Part shown: positions 8,130 to 17,144 of the stretch, piece after piece
Position numbering within the stretch: the first letter of the stretch is position 1
Layout: each line of letters begins with the position of its first letter
Assembly: GCF_009765965.1 (NCBI RefSeq)
Contig: NZ_LMUL01000001.1
Coordinates: forward strand, 55,276 to 119,275
Reading direction: 5' to 3'
Length of the DNA stretch: 64,000 bases
Source: Caulobacter sp. S45
GTDB taxonomy: Bacteria > Pseudomonadota > Alphaproteobacteria > Caulobacterales > Caulobacteraceae
Notes under the pieces: model-generated
What the model was told of the DNA's origin: nothing
Database searches by the model: none
The model's input: the letters and a program-made list of their open reading frames with translations, nothing else
Made by a program: the position numbers and the translations under genes

Positions 8130-9368
8130 TCAGTACATCAGATTTTTCCGAATGGTCGGTTCGAGATTGAAGATCCGGGCGGCGTTCAGGCCGAGGATGT
8201 TGCGCTTGGCTTGCTCGCTCAGATAGGGCAGGTCGTAGATCATCTGAGGGAGGTCGAAATCGAAATGCGGCCAGTCTGAAGCAAACAATAGCTGCGTCTC
8301 TGCATTTATCATTTCAAGTGTATTCTGGAGCGCCTTGGGGTGGGTCGTTTCCATGGGTTGGGTGGTATACCAACAGTTGTCGCGCATATATTCGCTGGGC
8401 AGGCGCTTCAGTTGCGGCGCTTCCGATTGGCGCATCAGGTACTGGTCGTCCAGGCGCTGCATCATGAACGGAACCCAGGCGAGACCGCTCTCCACCCAGA
8501 TCGGCTTCAGCTTGGGGAAGCGCTCCGGGATGCCATTCAGGATCCAGTTGGTCATGTGGACCATGTTGCACCACACGAAACCGAGCGCATGCATGCCGAT
8601 GAAGCGGTTGACTGTGGCCAGAGACGGGTCATGCCAATGATAACCGGCATGGAACGCCAGAGGTTTTCCGGTCTCTTCGATCATGGAATACAGCCGCATA
8701 TAGTCGTTGTGATGCACCGGCTTGTAGCGTGTGCTCGGAACACAGAAACCGATCACACCCTTCTTGTCGGCGAATTCCGCCACCGTACGCTCGGCTTCCT
8801 TCGGTGTGTTGAACGGAAGGCAAAGCAGGGTCTTGATGCGGTCGTCCTCGGAAAGGATGCGGTCGATCAGCCAGCGATTATAGGCGCGGGTGAGCCAGAC
8901 CTCCATTTCAGGTTGCGGATGCATGCCCAGGAACAGCATCGGCGTCGGGAATATGACCATGTTGTCGACGCCGATGGAGTCCATCGCTCGCCGGGTCAGT
9001 TCAACGTCGCGGTGCACGCCGGTGTCGGGGATTTTTTCCCTGCGCTCGTCCTGATGGGGGATGCGTCCACCGACCGAAGTATAGCGAAGACCCAGATCGC
9101 CGTTCAGTCCGTAAGGCGGTGCGCCTGTACGTTCCGAATGGAAACGCATGGCGTTGTCGCGGATGACGGGGTCCTCGATATATTTAACCACTTCGTGCCA
9201 GGAAATACTTTCGACATGGTGCGCGTCCACATCGCAGATGAACCAATCGGCCAATCCCCGCTTCAAGGCGTTCTTGCGCGCGTGGGCGAGCACATCGCGC
9301 GTATCGGTAAGGCCGTCGATAATTTGTATTGGAGCGGGATTGGCGTCGAACTTCGTTTGGATGTTCAT
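8130..9368 (-). CDS. metal-dependent amidohydrolase, ACMSD-like (amidohydrolase_2) family
   Basis: 412 residues, ATG with GGAG eight bases upstream. The N-terminal metal motif is CDVDAHHVES (about 45-54), followed by a central AFHAGYHWHDP histidine cluster and the late active-site aspartate in LLFASDWPHFDFD (near 370). This is the TIM-barrel family that contains aminocarboxymuconate-semialdehyde decarboxylase, gamma-resorcylate and 2,3-dihydroxybenzoate decarboxylases, and some ring hydrolases. It is longer than ACMSD itself (about 330 residues). It lies in an operon with a Rieske ferredoxin and an aromatic-acid importer, so nonoxidative decarboxylation or hydrolysis of an aromatic acid is a reasonable inference; the precise reaction is unknown. 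Confidence 0.87.
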   Translation of the reverse strand: MNIQTKFDANPAPIQIIDGLTDTRDVLAHARKNALKRGLADWFICDVDAHHVESISWHEVVKYIEDPVIRDNAMRFHSERTGAPPYGLNGDLGLRYTSVGGRIPHQDERREKIPDTGVHRDVELTRRAMDSIGVDNMVIFPTPMLFLGMHPQPEMEVWLTRAYNRWLIDRILSEDDRIKTLLCLPFNTPKEAERTVAEFADKKGVIGFCVPSTRYKPVHHNDYMRLYSMIEETGKPLAFHAGYHWHDPSLATVNRFIGMHALGFVWCNMVHMTNWILNGIPERFPKLKPIWVESGLAWVPFMMQRLDDQYLMRQSEAPQLKRLPSEYMRDNCWYTTQPMETTHPKALQNTLEMINAETQLLFASDWPHFDFDLPQMIYDLPYLSEQAKRNILGLNAARIFNLEPTIRKNLMY

Positions 9369-9382
9369 CGTTGGTCTCCGAA

Positions 9383-9724
9383 CTATATTATGTCTGAATC
9401 GGGGCGACGGCGATACCAGAGCGCCAGCTCCATTGGCCCCAGGCGCATGGCGCGAAGCAGCTCCGAGACGGCCGAAAGCAGTTCTGTCGGGCAGAGTTCG
9501 CTGTCGCGTTCGCCGGCGACGGGGCTGAACGTGCGCTCCTCGCCATCGGTCTTGGCGACGTAGAGGCGGATGGCGGCGGTCATGATCTGGGCGACCGACT
9601 GGTCCGACACCCGCGCCGCCTCGCCGTCGGTGAGCAGTTCACGCGAGGCGCTCAGAAGCTGGGGCGCAGCCTCATCGATCCAGGCGTAGCGATCGTTCCT
9701 GCGGTCGTGATCAGAGGCGAACAT
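9383..9724 (-). CDS. small soluble protein of unknown function in the Rieske/amidohydrolase operon
   Basis: 113 residues from the ATG at 9724, which has a good GAGGGG site upstream and overlaps the end of the Rieske gene by 14 nt; an in-frame TTG seven codons earlier is less likely. No signal peptide or membrane helix. The sequence is mostly helical and acidic, with two similar helical segments ending in LSASRELLTD and LSAVSELLRA. I do not recognise the family. Tight packing between the ferredoxin and the amidohydrolase suggests a partner or accessory subunit of one of them, for example a small subunit of the hydrolase, but nothing in the sequence proves it. Confidence 0.7.
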   Translation of the reverse strand: MFASDHDRRNDRYAWIDEAAPQLLSASRELLTDGEAARVSDQSVAQIMTAAIRLYVAKTDGEERTFSPVAGERDSELCPTELLSAVSELLRAMRLGPMELALWYRRRPDSDII

Positions 9725-10076
9725 AGACCTGCCCCTCGCGCACAAAGACGTCCGCCGGGCGTAGTCTCACACGAGCATTTCCAGGGTGAGAGCCGGTCTT
9801 GATGCTGAATTCATAGCCGTGCCACGGGCAGACAATGTGCTTTTGACTGTCGTCGTATTGTTGTCCTCGCGTACAGCCCTCAGCGTCGGCGATCTCCAGC
9901 ACCCGGCTCATCACCCGGCCTGTGCACACCGGGCCGCCTTGGTGCGGACAGAGATTGTGCCACCCATAGAATTCGCCATCGAGCTTGAAGATGCCGATCT
10001 CTTTGTCGTCGCAGGCGACGATACGCCGTTCATCATCGGCGAATATGTCGGCTGGGCCTACCTTGTATTCAGGCAT
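9711..10076 (-). CDS. Rieske [2Fe-2S] ferredoxin-like protein
   Basis: 121 residues. Both cluster-binding motifs are intact: CPHQG with Cys43 and His45, and CPWHGYEF with Cys83 and His86. The interval between the motifs (37 residues) is about twice that of ordinary ring-dioxygenase ferredoxins and holds two further cysteines, 51 and 68. The protein is soluble and would carry one electron for an oxygenase or other redox enzyme. No oxygenase alpha subunit or reductase is encoded nearby. First gene of a five-gene minus-strand operon facing the TetR gene; GGAAGG lies upstream of the ATG and a plausible promoter follows at 10095-10123. Confidence 0.92.
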   Translation of the reverse strand: MPEYKVGPADIFADDERRIVACDDKEIGIFKLDGEFYGWHNLCPHQGGPVCTGRVMSRVLEIADAEGCTRGQQYDDSQKHIVCPWHGYEFSIKTGSHPGNARVRLRPADVFVREGQVYVRL

Positions 10077-10094
10077 TATCTGAACCTTCCATCC

Positions 10095-10123
10095 CTATAA
10101 GATTATCTACTTTGGAAGTGCAA
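10095..10123 (-). promoter_or_regulatory. candidate sigma-70 promoter for the Rieske operon
   Basis: On the minus strand TTGCAC (10118-10123) and TTATAG (10095-10100) are separated by exactly 17 bases, with an AT-rich spacer unusual for this genome. Transcription would begin about 10-15 bases before the Rieske ATG at 10076. The -35 element lies about 63 bp from the 18-bp palindrome that may be the TetR operator, so repression by looping or a second weaker operator would be needed. Confidence 0.45.
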
Positions 10124-10186
10124 TTTCCTTCCATTCTCCCGTCGGGCGCGCATTCGGAATTCATTGGTCGCGCATGGCGATCCACG

Positions 10187-10204
10187 AAATGAGCGCGCTC
10201 ATTT
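10187..10204. promoter_or_regulatory. perfect 18-bp palindrome, candidate TetR operator
   Basis: AAATGAGCGCGCTCATTT is identical on both strands. Its centre (10195.5) is within one base of the midpoint between the Rieske start (10076) and the TetR start (10314). Length, symmetry and position fit a TetR-family operator controlling both directions. No other extended palindrome occurs in this intergenic region. Confidence 0.55.
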
Positions 10205-10313
10205 TCTCCACGATTGACACGCCGCCATGATGTCGTCAAGGGAGATCGAACCCGACGATCCGCAAAGCTCCCGTTGGCGATGACGCAAATGATATTCCAG
10301 ATGGGAGCCGCAG

Positions 10314-10940
10314 TTGTCCGGCCGTCGTGAGAACAACAAGGTCGAACGGCGAGAACGTATCCGCTGCGCCACGCTCGATATTCTGGCGGAGAAGGGGTTC
10401 GAGGCTGCGACAACTCGCGAAATAGCGCGTCGAGCGGGGGTCGCTGCCGGGACTATATTTCTTTATGCTGAAAACAAGGTCGACTTGTTTTTGATGAGCT
10501 TGAATGATGAGTTGGATCGGCTTAACGACGCCGCCTTCGCCGGCCTGGAAGGCGACCAACCGCTCATCGAGCAGATCATCGTCTTCCTAAGGCCTCGCTA
10601 TGAATTCTGGAGCCGGCACCCTGACCTCTACCGGGCGTCGACGGGCGACAGGGCGGCCTATTCCGTTGTCGAAACCAGTCAGGCGCTGGCGCCTGGCATC
10701 GGCCGCCGCGCCCATGCCCAGCAGAGGTTGGGCGAAATCCTTCGGCGAGGTTCGGCAAACGAGGAGGTGCGACCCGAACTCGATATCGATGGGCTCGCCA
10801 GGATAATACTCGACGTCTATCTGACCGAACTCAGGTTTTGGCTGAGCGCAGATTCTCGAGATATCGAGGACGGCCTTCAGAAGCTCCGGTACCTCTTGAA
10901 CATGATCGTCGCCTCGATAGTCGAGGGGCGTTCAGCCTAA
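10314..10940 (+). CDS. TetR-family transcriptional regulator
   Basis: 208 residues from a TTG start; the frame has no ATG before an upstream stop, and GGAG sits seven bases before the TTG. The DNA-binding domain is typical: RERIRCATLDILAEKGFEAA, then the helix-turn-helix TTREIARRAGVAAGTIFLYA at about 33-52, followed by NKVDLF. The C-terminal ligand domain has no recognisable subfamily. It faces the Rieske/amidohydrolase/AAHS operon and probably represses it until a substrate or intermediate binds; an 18-bp palindrome lies exactly between. Its end overlaps the convergent Tat-exported protein gene by 9 nt. Confidence 0.9.
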   Translation: MSGRRENNKVERRERIRCATLDILAEKGFEAATTREIARRAGVAAGTIFLYAENKVDLFLMSLNDELDRLNDAAFAGLEGDQPLIEQIIVFLRPRYEFWSRHPDLYRASTGDRAAYSVVETSQALAPGIGRRAHAQQRLGEILRRGSANEEVRPELDIDGLARIILDVYLTELRFWLSADSRDIEDGLQKLRYLLNMIVASIVEGRSA

Positions 10941-12485
10941 CCCAGCGCCCGACCGGCTGGCGTGCGCCATCAACGCCGCCTTGGCTCCGGCGATGTTGGT
11001 CAGGCGCATCTCGGCGTATTTGCGCGACAGCACCACGCCCGAGGCGCCGGCTTCCAGGGCGGAAGCGGTGGCGGCTTGGACGTCTTCGGGACGGGTGCGC
11101 TTTTCGTCCAGCGCGGTCGGGATGTCGATGTCGATACCCGGATAGATCGGGATGGCGCCTTCGACATCGGCCACGGCGCGCCGGGTCTCCACCCCGACCG
11201 AGGCCCCCGACAGCCCGGCGGTCGGCAACTGCGCGAGCGTCGGCTCGCCGGACAGGCCCATCATCCGGTAGTGCATGTCGAGCACCTGCTCGGGCGTGGA
11301 GTCGCGGAAGATGGTCGACTGGACGTTGCGGATATACTGCGCCAGCCGTGGGCCGGCGCAGTTGTTGTAGGGCGACGGCTTGAGGAAGTCGGCGATGTGG
11401 GCCAGGCGGGCGTAGTCGGTGTCGGCGCTGTAGAAGGGGCTCATCGTCACCAGGTGCATGATGTGCCACCCGACCTGGAGTTTGGGCTTGATCGCCTTGG
11501 CGGTCCCATAGATCAGGCCGTACGCCTCTTCCTGGCTGGAGTACCAGAACCGCTCCCACGCCAGCAGTTCGGGATAGTTCAGCAGCACCCGCCACAGCGA
11601 CACGAAGGTCCCGTCCGCCACCCGTGGACCGGCCAGGGTCTGGGTGACCCACCGGTCCAGCGCGAAGAAGCCCTCCTTGGCGCGCGGGCCGTCGATGCCC
11701 AGGTCGCGCGCCTTGCTCATGCAGTGCCCGCAGAAGCAGCCGATGGTGGACCGCTTTGCCTGCACCGAACCGAAATGCGCGCCGAGCATGTTGTTGAGCG
11801 GGCCCTGGCGCTCGGACTCCCACATCAGCCCGTCGATGTCGTTGCTGGTCACCCAGTCCGACACCATCGAGGCCAGGAAGCTGCGCGCATCGGGGTTGTT
11901 GAAACAGGTGGTGCGGCCGGTGCGGCCGTACAGGTCGACCTCGGCGATCTTGCCGAAGTTGGGGATCAACTTGGGGTTATAGTTCTCCTCGAACAGGGCG
12001 TAGGTCTGCATCCCCTTGGCCTTGGCGCGAGGGATGACGTCGGCGAGGATGTCGAACGATCCCAGGTCCGGCGCGCGGATGTCCTTGATCACCGAGCCGG
12101 CGTAGAACTCTGGATGCACCGCCGCATAGCTGCCGCCGTGGATGGTGTCGTAGGCCTGCACGCCGTGATCGGGCAGGGGCTCGTCGCTGGATTGGCGGCC
12201 GGCCAGCCCGGTTCCGTAGGTGAACACCGCCGCCATCACCACGTTGACGCCGCCGGTCTCGTGCAGGGTGTCCAGGCAGTGGTCCACCCCCTCGTCTACG
12301 AAGGAGCGTGCGCCGACCTGTAGGGCGACGAAGGGGTCTCGAGATGCGGGGCTCGAACCGTCTCGATGGGGGACAGGCGCTGGGGTCGCCCGGGCCGCCG
12401 TCGCGGCCAAGGCGGGCGCGGCGACCAAGCCCTGGAGCAGGTTGCGCCGCGACGTGTCCGTGGCTGATTCGTTCACGCCCGCCAT
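10932..12485 (-). CDS. Tat-exported protein with TIM-barrel/glycosidase-like features, function unknown
   Basis: 517 residues from the ATG at 12485 (GGGAG five bases upstream; a GTG one codon earlier is possible). The N terminus has a twin-arginine signal, SRRNLLQGLVAAPALAATAA, cleaved near residue 35. Alternating strand/helix segments such as DIDGLMWESERQGP and GAIPIYPGIDIDIPT resemble the putative glycoside-hydrolase-like TIM barrels, and there is a cysteine cluster CFCGHC (near 250) that could bind a metal or form disulfides. I cannot assign a family with certainty. It stands alone on the minus strand, with a GTATAC-centred palindrome just before its ribosome-binding site. Confidence 0.75.
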   Translation of the reverse strand: MAGVNESATDTSRRNLLQGLVAAPALAATAARATPAPVPHRDGSSPASRDPFVALQVGARSFVDEGVDHCLDTLHETGGVNVVMAAVFTYGTGLAGRQSSDEPLPDHGVQAYDTIHGGSYAAVHPEFYAGSVIKDIRAPDLGSFDILADVIPRAKAKGMQTYALFEENYNPKLIPNFGKIAEVDLYGRTGRTTCFNNPDARSFLASMVSDWVTSNDIDGLMWESERQGPLNNMLGAHFGSVQAKRSTIGCFCGHCMSKARDLGIDGPRAKEGFFALDRWVTQTLAGPRVADGTFVSLWRVLLNYPELLAWERFWYSSQEEAYGLIYGTAKAIKPKLQVGWHIMHLVTMSPFYSADTDYARLAHIADFLKPSPYNNCAGPRLAQYIRNVQSTIFRDSTPEQVLDMHYRMMGLSGEPTLAQLPTAGLSGASVGVETRRAVADVEGAIPIYPGIDIDIPTALDEKRTRPEDVQAATASALEAGASGVVLSRKYAEMRLTNIAGAKAALMAHASRSGAGLG

Positions 12486-12500
12486 CACCGCTCCCCGTTC

Positions 12501-12515
12501 ATCGTATACGGTATC
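12501..12515. promoter_or_regulatory. GTATAC-centred imperfect palindrome upstream of the Tat-exported protein
   Basis: On the minus strand the sequence reads GATACCGTATACGAT, ending about 15 bases before the start codon at 12485. AT-GTATAC-AT-like sites are typical of GntR-family (FadR/FCD subgroup) operators. A related perfect palindrome occurs at 27633-27646 upstream of another secreted-protein gene. The GntR assignment is inference; no GntR gene is in the window. Confidence 0.35.
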
Positions 12516-12584
12516 ATCTGCGGGGCCGTTATCAACCGGCCTGATTTCCGACCTTCCGCTGTGGGCGTTCCAGCAGAGGAGACG

Positions 12585-13994
12585 TCACTGGCGCCTTGTC
12601 ACTCCATCCGAATCCACCTGGTCCAGGGCCTGGACCACGCCTTCCCAAGGTGGGCGCGCCGCATTCTTGACCCGGTCGAAATGGCCTTTCGCGTCGTAGG
12701 CGGGCTCGGCCGGCAGGAGGTCATGGATTTCCAGCCGGCCGCTGGCCTCCAGCACCGACGCTTCCGCCAGGATGGTGTCGTGCCGGCTGCGGGCCAGGGC
12801 GAGCTGGGCGGAACGCAGGTTCTCGTCGGAAAGCAGCACGTCCCGGGTGGTGCGCAGGCCATAGCCGTACTCCGCCTGGGAACCCTTGAGCGCCAGGTCG
12901 GCGGCGGCGACCTGCGCCGCGTTGGCCTTTACCCCGGCCTGTCCCGACAGGAGTTGGTTCCAGGCCTGGGCGACGCTCTGAACCACTTGGCGGCGAACCA
13001 TCTCGATGGCCACGCGATCACTGCTGTTGAGGGCCGTGGCCTGACGCACCTGGGACGCGGTCAGGCCGCCGGTCAGCAGGGGCAGCGTCATGGTCACGCC
13101 CGCCGTCACGTCCTGGCCGTAGTCGCGCGTGTCCAGCGGCGAGATCGGGCCAATGTAGCCATAGGTCCCCTGCAGCGCGACGGTAGGGCGATAGGCGGCC
13201 TTGGCGGCGGCGATCTCCGCGCGCGAGGACTGCTCCTTCAGCCGGCTCTGCGCGAGCAGGGGATTGGCGTCCTCGGCCAGTTCGAACGCCTGGTCCACCG
13301 AGATCGGCAGGCCCGGCAGTCCCGTGGGTTCGAGAAGCTCTCCTGGCGGCTCGCCCACGGCGGTGGCGTATTCGGCGCGGCTGATCTGGAGCTGTGCGTC
13401 GGCGGCCGCCAAGGCTGCGCGCGCGGATTCGAGCTGGGCTTCGGCCTCGGCGACGTCGGTCCTGGTCACCTGGCCGAGCTTGAACTTGGCGGAGGATTCC
13501 GCGACCTGACGTTCCAGCGTGGCCGCGTCCGCCTGGCGGACCTGTAGAATCTGCTGGTCGCGCAGTACGTCGACATAGCCCTGGATCACCGACAGCAGGA
13601 CCTGCGACTCCGTGGAGCGCAGACCCTCCCGTCCGGCGCCGACGGACGCCTCGGCCGCCTTCACCGCCCAGGCCGTGCGCCCGCCCGTATAGAGCGGCTG
13701 GGTGACGGTGATGGCCGCCTGCCCGGAATTGCCGGACGCGAAGCCCTGGCTGAAGTCGGTCGAGTTCGGCCCGCGCTCGTACTGCGCGCCGGCGCTGAAG
13801 CTGGCGGTCGGACGCCATCCGGCCTTGGCCTGGACGTAACTCTCGTCCAGGGCCTGCTGCTGGAACCGCTGGCCGGCGAGCACCGGATTGGTGCGATAGG
13901 CCATAGCCAGTGCATCCTGTAGGGTTTCGGCGAGGGCCGACCCGGGAAAAGCCGAAACGGCCAGCCCAAGAAGCACCCACCCACGCCTATTCAT
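12585..13994 (-). CDS. TolC-family outer-membrane channel
   Basis: 469 residues, signal peptide MNRRGWVLLGLAVSAFPGSA cut after about residue 22 (ALA). Two repeated halves follow the TolC plan: long helical pairs (for example QILQVRQADAATLERQVAES) and strand segments with ITVTQPLYTGGRTAWAV and its counterpart TMTLPLLTGGLTASQV in the second half. Such trimeric channels form the outer-membrane exit for ABC- or RND-driven exporters. Its ATG lies inside the last codons of the ABC permease gene (8-nt overlap), so it is the fourth gene of the adaptor-ATPase-permease-channel operon and very probably belongs to that machine. Confidence 0.92.
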   Translation of the reverse strand: MNRRGWVLLGLAVSAFPGSALAETLQDALAMAYRTNPVLAGQRFQQQALDESYVQAKAGWRPTASFSAGAQYERGPNSTDFSQGFASGNSGQAAITVTQPLYTGGRTAWAVKAAEASVGAGREGLRSTESQVLLSVIQGYVDVLRDQQILQVRQADAATLERQVAESSAKFKLGQVTRTDVAEAEAQLESARAALAAADAQLQISRAEYATAVGEPPGELLEPTGLPGLPISVDQAFELAEDANPLLAQSRLKEQSSRAEIAAAKAAYRPTVALQGTYGYIGPISPLDTRDYGQDVTAGVTMTLPLLTGGLTASQVRQATALNSSDRVAIEMVRRQVVQSVAQAWNQLLSGQAGVKANAAQVAAADLALKGSQAEYGYGLRTTRDVLLSDENLRSAQLALARSRHDTILAEASVLEASGRLEIHDLLPAEPAYDAKGHFDRVKNAARPPWEGVVQALDQVDSDGVTRRQ

Positions 13995-16437
13995 GACGCA
14001 GCGCCTTGGCGGGTTCGGCCCGCGCCACCGCGAACGCCTGGCCCGCCACGGTAGCGAGCGCGATCGCCAGGGTCAGGGCGGTGGCGGCGAGGAAGTAGAG
14101 CGGGCTGAGCCCGATCCGCTGGTCGAACCCCGATAGCCAGTTCTGCATCGCCAGATAGGCCAGGGGCCACGCGATGAGGTTCGCCAGCAGAACCGGCCGC
14201 AGGAACTGGCCGACCAGCAGCTTGAGCACATCGCCGGTCGATGCGCCGAGCGTCTTGCGGATGCCGATCTCCTTCACCCGCCGCGCGGTGTTGAACGAGG
14301 CCAGCCCGTAGAGGCCGATGCAGCCGATGCCGACCGCCAGGACCGCGCCTATGGTGAACAGGCGTCCGTGCTGGTCGTCGGGGCGATAGTAGTGCTGGAG
14401 ACTGTCGTCGATGGTCTTGGCGCGGAACGGCGATGTGGGCGCGATACGCCGCCAGGCCGTAGCCAGGCGCGCCATGACCGCCTGGGGATCTGCGCCGGAG
14501 AAACGCACGCCCGCCGCCGACTCCTCGATATTGACCAGCGAGAACCGGTAGATGGTTGGCGGCACCGGATCCCGGGGGGAGCGGAAGCGGATATCCTCGA
14601 CCACGCCGATGATGGTGTGGGGTACGAAGGTGTTCAGCCCAGCGCCTTCGCCTATCGTCTTGCCGACAGCTTCCTGGGCGCTGTGAAAGCCCAGCGCGCG
14701 CACCGCGCTCATGTTCAGGACGACATTGCCAGGAAGCGGCTTGACCTTGGCGCCTTCCGGCGGCTTCGGCGGAAAATCGCCGCCGTGGCTGCGGTCCGGG
14801 AAGCGACCCGCGATCAGGCGGGCGCCATAGGTCTGCAGGAAGTCCTCGCCGCCCCAGACGTAGTTGAAGCTGCGACCTTCGCCCGGCGTCCCAGGCAGCT
14901 TGGTGTTGCCGGAGTTGGTGTTGTCGTCCACGCCGGGAGCGATGTCGCCCAGGGTGGCGTGCACGACCCCCGGCACGGCGCGCCAGGCGGCAAGTATGTT
15001 GGCGCGCTGATCCGCCGTCAGGGCCGAGTCGTTGATGGACTGGATAACGATCAGCCCCTCGCGCCGGAAGCCGAGGTCGGCCCGCCGAAGATAGCCGGTC
15101 TGGTTGACGATCACGCCGGTGCCGATGGTGAAGGCTATGGCGATGGCGAACTGGATCACCACCAGCACCTCGCGCACCCGCCCTCCGGCGCGGCCGCCGC
15201 CAGGGGTCCGCGCCGAAGCCAGCACCGCCGCCGCGTGGAACCGGGACAGCACCAGAGCCGGATAGAGCCCCGCGCCGAACCCGACCACGGCCACCACCAG
15301 AAGCACGGCCAAGAGCAGACCGTCCGAGCCGAAATAGTCGATCTTCAGCGACAGCCCGCCCGCGGCGTTCACCAGCGGCAGGGCGATTTCGCACATCGTC
15401 AGCCCGATCAGCGCGGCGAGCAGGGCCGTCGCCAGCGCCTCGCTCATGAACTGGACCATCAGCAGGGAGCGGGTCGCGCCCATCACCTTGCGCACGGCGA
15501 CCTCACGCGCCCTTAGCCCTGCGCGGGCGGTGGCGAGGTTCACATAGTTCACCCCGGCCAACAGCAAGGTAAGCAATCCCACCGTGCTCAGGCCGGCGAC
15601 TACGGCTGCATCCTTGGGGTTGAGCAGGTGCGCCGCCGTCAGCAGCAGCGTGCGGATCCGGATGGTCGTGTGCGCGGGCCCTGGACCGAGATCGGACCCC
15701 GCGTGCCGGTCGGAAAAGCGGTCGAAATCGTCGTCCAGCGCCTTGGCCTGCTCGGGCGTCTGGAACCGCAGGTAGGTTGAAAGCTGCTGGCTCCCCCAAT
15801 GCCGCCAATACGGGTCTTCGGCGAGCGAGGGGATTTTCAGCGGAACCAGGAAATCAAGCTGGAGCTCGGTGTTCGGCGGCAGATCCTTCAGGACGCCAGC
15901 GACCCGGTAATCGTGCGCCTCGCCCCTGAAGAACAGCGTCAGAGGCCGGCCGATCGGGTTGGCCGCGCCGAAGTAGAGCTTCGCCTTGGCCTGGGTCAGC
16001 ACCACTTCGTCGGGGCGGCGTAGCAGTGTCGCCTTGTCACCGGCGATCAGCGGCAGATCGAACACCTGGAAAAAGCTCGGATCGACCTGGGTGAAGCCCT
16101 CCGGCGTTATGCGCGCGCCCTGTCGAACCGAACCGCTCGCCCCCCAGGTGCGGACGCCGACGAGCTGCGGATAGTCCCCGTGCAACTCGTCCAGTATTGC
16201 GCCCATGCTGCTGTTCACGGGCGGCAAGCCGCCGCCGGGGCCCACCCATGAGGTGCGCAGCGTGTAGATCTGGCTGGCGTTGGGGATCCACCGCTCGAAG
16301 CTGGTCTCGAAGCGCACGTCGAGCCACAGCACGAGGAACACCGCGATCCCGACCGCCAGGCCGAACACGTTCAGCGCCGCGTATAGCCGGTGACGGGTCA
16401 GCGAGCGGTAGAGCGTCAGCAGGTAGTGGCCCCACAT
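13987..16437 (-). CDS. ABC transporter permease, MacB/FtsX-type, duplicated
   Basis: 816 residues. A first helix near 17-40 (AALNVFGLAVGIAVFLVLWL), a large periplasmic MacB_PCD-type domain, three helices with the FtsX motif AREVAVRKVMGATRSLLMVQ (near 310), a second periplasmic domain and a last FtsX block with the matching VKEIGIRKTLGAS (near 725). The doubled architecture and length are those of the permeases that work as one chain with a separate LolD-like ATPase. MacB-type systems do not translocate through the membrane; they pull a periplasmic adaptor mechanically to drive a TolC channel. The gene begins 9 nt after the ATPase stop and overlaps tolC by 8 nt. Confidence 0.92.
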   Translation of the reverse strand: MWGHYLLTLYRSLTRHRLYAALNVFGLAVGIAVFLVLWLDVRFETSFERWIPNASQIYTLRTSWVGPGGGLPPVNSSMGAILDELHGDYPQLVGVRTWGASGSVRQGARITPEGFTQVDPSFFQVFDLPLIAGDKATLLRRPDEVVLTQAKAKLYFGAANPIGRPLTLFFRGEAHDYRVAGVLKDLPPNTELQLDFLVPLKIPSLAEDPYWRHWGSQQLSTYLRFQTPEQAKALDDDFDRFSDRHAGSDLGPGPAHTTIRIRTLLLTAAHLLNPKDAAVVAGLSTVGLLTLLLAGVNYVNLATARAGLRAREVAVRKVMGATRSLLMVQFMSEALATALLAALIGLTMCEIALPLVNAAGGLSLKIDYFGSDGLLLAVLLVVAVVGFGAGLYPALVLSRFHAAAVLASARTPGGGRAGGRVREVLVVIQFAIAIAFTIGTGVIVNQTGYLRRADLGFRREGLIVIQSINDSALTADQRANILAAWRAVPGVVHATLGDIAPGVDDNTNSGNTKLPGTPGEGRSFNYVWGGEDFLQTYGARLIAGRFPDRSHGGDFPPKPPEGAKVKPLPGNVVLNMSAVRALGFHSAQEAVGKTIGEGAGLNTFVPHTIIGVVEDIRFRSPRDPVPPTIYRFSLVNIEESAAGVRFSGADPQAVMARLATAWRRIAPTSPFRAKTIDDSLQHYYRPDDQHGRLFTIGAVLAVGIGCIGLYGLASFNTARRVKEIGIRKTLGASTGDVLKLLVGQFLRPVLLANLIAWPLAYLAMQNWLSGFDQRIGLSPLYFLAATALTLAIALATVAGQAFAVARAEPAKALRHE

Positions 16438-16446
16438 CGCCTGGAC

Positions 16447-17127
<681 letters not shown>

Positions 17128-17144
17128 GGGGCTCTCTTCTCGAT

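Noticed and set aside
8363-8374. TGGTATACCA palindrome resembling a GntR operator.
   Set aside because: It is inside the amidohydrolase coding region and away from any start.
10214-10219. TTGACA as a -35 box for the TetR gene.
   Set aside because: No acceptable -10 sequence at 16-18 bp; only the isolated hexamer is present.
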